Positions 4,985-9,406 of a DNA stretch of 9,406 nt are shown piece after piece; the stretch's first letter is position 1; each line of letters begins with the position of its first letter. The stretch spans positions 1 to 9,406 of the forward strand of contig CAZGSL010000056.1 of assembly GCA_964528445.1 (NCBI GenBank), given 5' to 3'. Origin of the DNA: JAXHMM01 sp964528445. Its GTDB lineage: Bacteria > Bacteroidota > Rhodothermia > Balneolales > Balneolaceae. Under the pieces are notes generated by a model, which saw only the letters and a program-made list of their open reading frames with translations, was not told the DNA's origin and searched no databases. Position numbers and translations under genes: made by a program.

Positions 4985-5911
4985 ATGGGGAGGGCGATAA
5001 GCAGAAAACTCTTTCTGAGCAACATGGGCTGGTCGCTTGCCGGCGCCCTCCTGCTTCCGGCTGCCGGCTGTGCCCGAAGCGGGACCGATCCTTTCTTTTC
5101 CATCTCCCTGGCCGAGTGGTCCCTGCACCGCACGCTACGGTCAGGCGAGCTGACGAACCTGGAGTTTCCCGCGTTTGCCCGGGAGCAGTTTGACATTTCT
5201 TCCGTGGAGTACGTGAACACCTTTTTCTTTGAAGAAGCGGAGAACCCGGATTACCTAAAGGAACTGAAGAGCCGGGCGGACGACGCCGGTGTGAGCAGCG
5301 AGTTGATCATGTGCGACGGGGAGGGACAGCTTGCCAACACCGATCCGGTGGAACGCCGGACCGCGGTGGAGAATCACTACAAGTGGGTGGAAGCCGCGGC
5401 ATTCCTGGGCTGCCACTCCGTTCGCGTAAACGCCGCGGGAGAGGGGAGCAGGGAGGAGGTGGCGGAAGCCGCCGTGCAGGGGCTGGGCGCCCTCACCGAA
5501 TTTGCCGCGGAGAGCGGAATCAACGTGCTGGTAGAGAATCACGGGGGATACTCTTCGGACGGCGCCTGGCTGGCGGGAGTTATGGAGCAAGTGGATCATC
5601 CCAGGTGCGGAACGCTGCCGGATTTCGGGAATTTTCGTATTTCTGCCGAGCAGGAATACGACCGATACCGGGGAGTGGAGGAGCTGATGCCCTGGGCGAA
5701 AGCGGTCAGCGCCAAGAGTTACGATTTTGACGGGGAGGGGTACGAAACCACCATCGATTACCCGCGCATGCTGGGCATTATCCGGGAGGCCGGATACGAG
5801 GGACGTATCGGGATTGAATACGAGGGAAGCGGGCTCAGCGAGGTGGAGGGCATTCGAGCTACGAAGGCACTTTTACTTAAAGCGCAACAGGAACTTACGG
5901 AGGGACAGTAG
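4985..5911 (+). CDS. Exported sugar isomerase/epimerase-like TIM-barrel lipoprotein
   Basis: A 308-residue protein from ATG 4985; upstream in-frame codons add a non-signal-like extension and are rejected. The N-terminus has an Arg-Lys pair (R7-K8) in SRKLFL, then a hydrophobic core and lipobox AAGC (C29). This suggests a Tat-like lipoprotein signal. The remainder is an AP_endonuc_2/xylose-isomerase-like TIM barrel with likely metal ligands E184 (VENHGG), D213 (PDFGNF) and E278 (GIEYEG). Where many relatives have a histidine ligand, this one reads VSAKSYDFD, a variant I associate with homologues in 3-keto-glycoside clusters. There the role is hydration or isomerisation of keto-sugar intermediates. 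Its stop abuts the GMC dehydrogenase ATG with no spacer. An extracytoplasmic location is unusual for this mostly cytosolic fold. The exact reaction is inferred. Confidence 0.82.
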   Translation: MGRAISRKLFLSNMGWSLAGALLLPAAGCARSGTDPFFSISLAEWSLHRTLRSGELTNLEFPAFAREQFDISSVEYVNTFFFEEAENPDYLKELKSRADDAGVSSELIMCDGEGQLANTDPVERRTAVENHYKWVEAAAFLGCHSVRVNAAGEGSREEVAEAAVQGLGALTEFAAESGINVLVENHGGYSSDGAWLAGVMEQVDHPRCGTLPDFGNFRISAEQEYDRYRGVEELMPWAKAVSAKSYDFDGEGYETTIDYPRMLGIIREAGYEGRIGIEYEGSGLSEVEGIRATKALLLKAQQELTEGQ

Positions 5912-7645
5912 ATGTACATCCAGCAGGGAAGCAAAGAGTACGACGTTTGCATAGTGGGTTCGGGCGCCGGGGGAGGAATGGCCGCCAGGGAGTTGACGCA
6001 GGCGGGCGCCGACGTCATCATGCTGGAGGCGGGTCCCTGGTTCAGCTCGGAAGATTTCGCCATGTTCAAGTGGCCTTATGAATCGCCGCGCCGCGGGGCG
6101 AGTACCCCGGAACAGGAGTTCGGGGAGTTCGACGCATGCTTCGGGGGATTCAACCTGGAGGGGGAGCCCTATACCACGGCCGACGGCACCAGCTTCTCCT
6201 GGTTCCGGGCACGGATGCTGGGCGGCCGCACCAACCACTGGGGACGCATCTCCCTGCGTTTCGGACCGGACGACTTCCGGGCGAGGAGCATCGACGGGAG
6301 GGGGGACGACTGGCCCATCGGCTATGAGGATATCAAGCCCTATTACGACCGGCTGGACCGGGAGATCGGGATTTTCGGCACCAACGAAGGAATCTACAAC
6401 GAACCCGACGGCATTTTTCAGCCGCCGCCCGAACCGCGGTGTTACGAGCTGTACGTGAAGGAGGCCTGCGAGCGGATGGGCATTCCCTGCATTCCGTCGC
6501 GGCTCTCCATACTGACCAAGCCCCTGAACGGGCGATCCGCCTGTCACTACTGCAGCCAGTGCAACCGGAGCTGCTCCACGCACTCCAACTTCTCCACGCC
6601 CTCGGTGCTGCTGCCGCCGGCCATGGAGACGGGCAACCTGGAAATCATCAACAACGCCATGGTGCGGGAGGTATTGACGGACGGGGACGGCAATGCGTCG
6701 GGCGTCTCCTATGTGCACAAGCCCGATCGCAGGGAGTACAAGGTAAAAGCGAAGATCGTGGTGCTCGCAGCCAGCGCCTGCGAATCGGCCCGGCTGCTTC
6801 TCAACTCCAGGTCCTCGCAGCATCCCAACGGACTGGCCAATTCCAGCGACATGGTGGGCAAGTATCTCATGGACTCTACCGGCACGTCGGTGGCAGGTAT
6901 TTTCCCCCAGCTCTTCGACATGCCGCCCCACAACGAGGACGGGGTGGGGGGCATGCATCTCTACATCCCATGGTGGAGGGACAACAGCGGACTGGATTTC
7001 CCGCGGGGATACCATACGGAGATCTGGGGCGGACGAGGCATGCCCAGCTACGGGTTCATGGGGGGAATCCAGAGCTACAACGGGATGTTTGACCATGCCG
7101 ACGGCTCCGAGCGGGAGAAGGGAAGCGGGGGATACGGGCAGCAGCTCAAGGAGGATTACCGGCGTTTCTACGGGTCGGTGATCGGCTTCAGCGGACGAGG
7201 AGAGTCGATCGCCTACGAGGACAACTACTGCGAGATCGATCCGGACACGGTGGACGAGTGGGGGATCCCTGTGCTGCGTTTCCACTACAACTGGAGCGAG
7301 GAGGAGTACCGGCAGGTACGCCACATGCAGCAGACCTTCCGGGAGCTTATCGACGAGATGGGGGGAATTGTGCTCGGGGGAGACATGCCTTCCAGAGAGC
7401 AGGGATACGGCATCACCGCCCCGGGGCAGATCATCCACGAGGTGGGGGTTACACGCATGGGAGACAATCCCGACAGCTCGGTGGTGAATGAGTACTGCCA
7501 GGCACACGACGTGGACAACCTTTTTGTGGTGGACGGCGGACCGTTTGTCTCTCAGCCGCACAAGAATCCCACGTGGACCATCCTGGCGCTCTCCATGCGG
7601 GCCTCGGAGTACATCGTGGACCAGCGCAAGAAAGGTAATCTCTAA
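5912..7645 (+). CDS. GMC-family FAD dehydrogenase, catalytic subunit (glycoside 3-dehydrogenase-like)
   Basis: A 577-residue flavoenzyme with a GSGAGGGMAAREL dinucleotide-binding motif starting at G16 and the E-A-G-P end of the second strand. The GGRTNHWG flavin loop follows, and the C-terminal GMC block has HEVGVTRMGD (H509), LFVVDGGPF and PHKNPTWTI (H550, N552), the His/Asn region used for alcohol oxidation. A cysteine group C211, C214, C217, C221 resembles the Fe-S-binding cysteines of FAD glucose dehydrogenases that pass electrons out of the flavin. The protein has no signal peptide and is probably carried through Tat by its partner, encoded 20 bases downstream. ACGGAGGGAC precedes the ATG, which directly follows the previous stop. 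Expected reaction: oxidation of a sugar or glycoside hydroxyl, probably C3, with electrons going to the respiratory chain. No cytochrome c subunit is encoded nearby. Confidence 0.88.
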   Translation: MYIQQGSKEYDVCIVGSGAGGGMAARELTQAGADVIMLEAGPWFSSEDFAMFKWPYESPRRGASTPEQEFGEFDACFGGFNLEGEPYTTADGTSFSWFRARMLGGRTNHWGRISLRFGPDDFRARSIDGRGDDWPIGYEDIKPYYDRLDREIGIFGTNEGIYNEPDGIFQPPPEPRCYELYVKEACERMGIPCIPSRLSILTKPLNGRSACHYCSQCNRSCSTHSNFSTPSVLLPPAMETGNLEIINNAMVREVLTDGDGNASGVSYVHKPDRREYKVKAKIVVLAASACESARLLLNSRSSQHPNGLANSSDMVGKYLMDSTGTSVAGIFPQLFDMPPHNEDGVGGMHLYIPWWRDNSGLDFPRGYHTEIWGGRGMPSYGFMGGIQSYNGMFDHADGSEREKGSGGYGQQLKEDYRRFYGSVIGFSGRGESIAYEDNYCEIDPDTVDEWGIPVLRFHYNWSEEEYRQVRHMQQTFRELIDEMGGIVLGGDMPSREQGYGITAPGQIIHEVGVTRMGDNPDSSVVNEYCQAHDVDNLFVVDGGPFVSQPHKNPTWTILALSMRASEYIVDQRKKGNL

Positions 7646-7665
7646 CCACAAACGCACGATTGACC

Positions 7666-8322
7666 ATGGACAGAAACAGGGACAGCGGCAGCGAGAAGGA
7701 GCGCAAGACCACGTTTACCCGCAGGGAAGCACTCAAAACGCTGACGCTGGGATCGTTCGCGACCGTCGGACTGACCATGACGGGCTGCCAGAACTCTCCC
7801 GAGGGTCCGCAGGAGAATCCCTTCGGGGAGGGGGTTTCGGCGGACGACCTGGAGAAGTGGAACCGGTCGTTTTTTACCGAGCATGAGTTCGAGACGGTCC
7901 GCCAGCTCACCAACATGATTATCCCGGCCGACGAGCGGTCGGGAAACGCAGAAGACGCCGGCGTGCCGGAGTTCATCGATTTCATGATGCTGGACCGCCC
8001 CGGCAACCAGACGCACGTGCGCGGCGGACTCAACTGGCTGGATTACCAGTGCCGGAAACGGTACGGAAGCGATTTTATCGACTGCAGCGAGGAGGAGAAG
8101 AGGGATATGCTTGATCAAATCGCCTACCCCGACCAGGCCGAACCCGAGATGGAGCCGGGCGTGCGGTTCTTCAACACCATGCGGGATATGACCGCGTCCG
8201 GATTCTGGTCGTCCGAAATGGGGATTGAGGACCTCGGGTACATCGGCAATATGGCCACCAACTGGAACGGCTGCTCCGATGAGGCCTGCGAGCAACTGGG
8301 CGTGAGCTACGAGGAGGGGTGA
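7666..8322 (+). CDS. Gluconate 2-dehydrogenase subunit 3-family Tat lipoprotein (GMC dehydrogenase small subunit)
   Basis: A 218-residue protein from ATG 7666 (a TTG two codons earlier is less likely). The N-terminus carries a twin-arginine motif TRREAL (R19-R20), a hydrophobic stretch and a lipobox-like TGC (C41), indicating folded export through Tat and lipid anchoring. The mature part contains the family signature NMIIPADERSGNAEDAGVPE, seen in the small subunits of membrane-bound gluconate and glucoside dehydrogenases. Such proteins have no catalytic site of their own: they chaperone and escort the flavin subunit through Tat and help couple it to the membrane. Its place immediately after the GMC gene fits this. 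The C-terminus is short, containing WSSEMGIEDLGYIG and ending before any heme motif (no CxxCH). Confidence 0.88.
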   Translation: MDRNRDSGSEKERKTTFTRREALKTLTLGSFATVGLTMTGCQNSPEGPQENPFGEGVSADDLEKWNRSFFTEHEFETVRQLTNMIIPADERSGNAEDAGVPEFIDFMMLDRPGNQTHVRGGLNWLDYQCRKRYGSDFIDCSEEEKRDMLDQIAYPDQAEPEMEPGVRFFNTMRDMTASGFWSSEMGIEDLGYIGNMATNWNGCSDEACEQLGVSYEEG

Positions 8323-8330
8323 GCAGGAGA

Positions 8331-8347
8331 TTCCCGTTCCCCGGGAA
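8331..8347 (+). other. Small intergenic hairpin between the small-subunit and DUF1080 genes
   Basis: TTCCCG (8331-8336) and CGGGAA (8342-8347) can pair around a 5-base loop, 8 bases past the small-subunit stop. No U-tract follows, so it is not a convincing terminator. It may modulate mRNA stability within the operon, or be chance. The rest of the 73-bp spacer shows no recognisable promoter. Confidence 0.25.
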
Positions 8348-8395
8348 ATTGGTCCGTCCCGGAAACTGAAAACGACGGCATTGACACCATCGTAT

Positions 8396-9112
8396 ATGAA
8401 AAAGTTACTATTGCCACTGCTGATCATCACTTTTGGTGCATGTACCATGGGAAACGCACAGACCCATAACGAGCTGACTGCCCAGGAGAAGGAGGGGGGA
8501 TGGCAGCTGCTCTACGACGGTTCCACCAGCGAGGGCTGGCGGGGCTACAACGACGAGGAATTTCCGGAGCAGGGGTGGACCACGGAAGGCGGCATGCTCA
8601 CCATACACGCGGGAGAGGGAGGCGGTGATATCATCACCACCGAAAAGTATAATAATTTCGAGCTGAAGCTGGAGTGGCGGGTGGAGGAGGCCGGCAACAG
8701 CGGCATTTTCTATGCCGCCATCGAGCAGCCCACCCAGCCCATCTATTGGTCGGCCCCGGAGATGCAGATCCTTGACAACGAGAACCATCCTGACGCGAAC
8801 AGGGGAGAGGACGGCAACCGCATGGCGGGATCGCTGTACGACCTGATCCCGGCTGAGCCCCAGAACGCCCGTCCCCACGGGGAGTGGAACCAGGCGCGTA
8901 TTTTGGTAGACGGAAACCTGGTGCAGCACTGGCAGAACGGGGAGAAGGTGGTGGAATACGAACGGTGGACCCCGGAATGGTATGAAATGCTGCGCAACAG
9001 CAAGTTCGTGGATCATCCCGAGTTCGGGGACGCCCGGGAGGGTTACATCGGGCTTCAGGATCACGGGGATACCGTGAATTTCCGGAACATTAAAATCCGG
9101 GAACTGGAGTAG
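8396..9112 (+). CDS. DUF1080 family protein (3-keto-disaccharide hydrolase domain), exported
   Basis: A 238-residue protein from ATG 8396. The signal sequence MKKLLLPLLIITFGAC could be lipoprotein type (C16 after F-G-A, a weak lipobox) or be cut after GNA at residue 21. The rest is one DUF1080 / LamG-like jelly roll with its standard blocks: WQLLYDGSTSEGWRGY, NFELKLEWRVEEAGNSGIFY, PEMQILDNENHP, AGSLYDLIP, GEWNQARILVDGNLVQHW and ending NFRNIKIRE. Characterised relatives cleave 3-keto-glycosides, by hydrolysis or by elimination that leaves a hydroxyglycal, and so act on the product of a glycoside 3-dehydrogenase. That is exactly what the preceding genes are predicted to provide. It lies 73 bases after the small-subunit gene on the same strand, probably in the same operon. 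The sugar substrate is unknown. Confidence 0.88.
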   Translation: MKKLLLPLLIITFGACTMGNAQTHNELTAQEKEGGWQLLYDGSTSEGWRGYNDEEFPEQGWTTEGGMLTIHAGEGGGDIITTEKYNNFELKLEWRVEEAGNSGIFYAAIEQPTQPIYWSAPEMQILDNENHPDANRGEDGNRMAGSLYDLIPAEPQNARPHGEWNQARILVDGNLVQHWQNGEKVVEYERWTPEWYEMLRNSKFVDHPEFGDAREGYIGLQDHGDTVNFRNIKIRELE

Positions 9113-9127
9113 AGGCAGATACGTATA

Positions 9128-9406
9128 CTAGCCGTTTACAGCCAGCATGCCCAGCAGACGCTCCGCATCGGCCGCTACTGAGCTCTCGGGATATTCGTCC
9201 ACCACCATGCGGGCGTACCGACGGGCCTCCTCGCTGTTGCCTGCGTCGTTGTAAGCCTGGGCGGCCTCGAGGTAGTTATAGGGTGTGGTAGATTCGTTTG
9301 GGCTCCATTCTGCCGCCTGGATGTACAGCTCGGCCGCCTGCTGATGGTTCCCCAGCTCGGTGTGTATAACGGCATGAAAGGAGAGCGGGCCGACTCCCAA
9401 AATACC
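9128..9406 (-). CDS. Tetratricopeptide-repeat protein, C-terminal part
   Basis: The frame is open to the right edge, so the N-terminus lies outside the window; 92 residues are visible. Two TPR units can be seen, GNHQQAAELYIQAAEWSPNE and a longer one around YNYLEAAQAYNDAGNSEEAR plus RYARMVVDEYPES. A short helix containing ADAERLLGML and the C-terminus VNG follow. TPRs form helical scaffolds for protein contacts; many Bacteroidota have such proteins in the periplasm or envelope, but the location cannot be judged without the N-terminus. It converges on the DUF1080 gene with only 15 bases between stops and no obvious terminator, and probably belongs to a separate transcript. Confidence 0.75.
   Translation of the reverse strand, partial: GILGVGPLSFHAVIHTELGNHQQAAELYIQAAEWSPNESTTPYNYLEAAQAYNDAGNSEEARRYARMVVDEYPESSVAADAERLLGMLAVNG

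Noticed and set aside
5873..7657. A 594-codon - strand open frame covering the whole GMC gene
   Set aside because: The GC-rich codon bias of the GMC gene suppresses stops on the opposite strand. The product is rich in His, Pro, Val and Arg with no recognisable domain, while the + strand product has full GMC motifs.
7642..8448. A 268-codon - strand open frame opposite the small-subunit gene
   Set aside because: It is a shadow of the Tat small-subunit gene, with no coherent domain or start context.

Overview
The window looks like chromosomal DNA of a GC-rich, Gram-negative, probably Bacteroidota- or Balneolota-related bacterium. This is inferred from gene content: a fused isobutyryl-CoA mutase, periplasmic lipoproteins with Tat-like signals, and a GMC dehydrogenase / gluconate-dehydrogenase subunit 3 / DUF1080 / TIM-barrel set. 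No rRNA or other taxonomic marker is present, so the placement is tentative. No RNA genes, CRISPR arrays or complete insertion sequences were seen.

Layout. (1) 1-365: the 3' end of icmF on the + strand. (2) About 366-1608: an AT-richer accessory island. It holds a two-gene toxin-antitoxin operon (ribbon-helix-helix-type antitoxin plus PIN toxin), a decayed second copy of the last 81 bases of icmF (1151-1231), and, on the other strand, a Phd/YefM-type antitoxin with no toxin beside it. (3) 1609-3055, - strand: a small membrane protein translationally coupled (ATGA overlap) to a lipoprotein of the endonuclease/exonuclease/phosphatase family. The latter is broken only by a 100-N assembly gap flanked by an exact 55-base duplication; collapsing the duplication restores one 302-aa frame. 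(4) 3056-3307: a structured intergenic stretch. (5) 3308-4777, - strand: a 12-TM MFS transporter with an extra ~100-residue periplasmic loop. (6) 4985-9112, + strand: four genes encoding a TIM-barrel sugar isomerase/epimerase lipoprotein, an FAD-dependent GMC dehydrogenase with a Cys cluster, its Tat-exported small subunit, and a DUF1080 3-keto-glycoside-cleaving protein. (7) 9128-9406, - strand: the C-terminal part of a TPR protein running off the window.

How they may work together. Blocks 5 and 6 are divergently arranged around a ~200-bp control region and fit a complete extracytoplasmic 3-keto-glycoside route. The GMC/small-subunit pair would oxidise a glycoside at C3, the DUF1080 protein would break the glycosidic bond, the TIM-barrel protein would hydrate, isomerise or epimerise the keto product, and the MFS carrier would import it. 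The enzyme families are established; their joint action here and the substrate are inferred.
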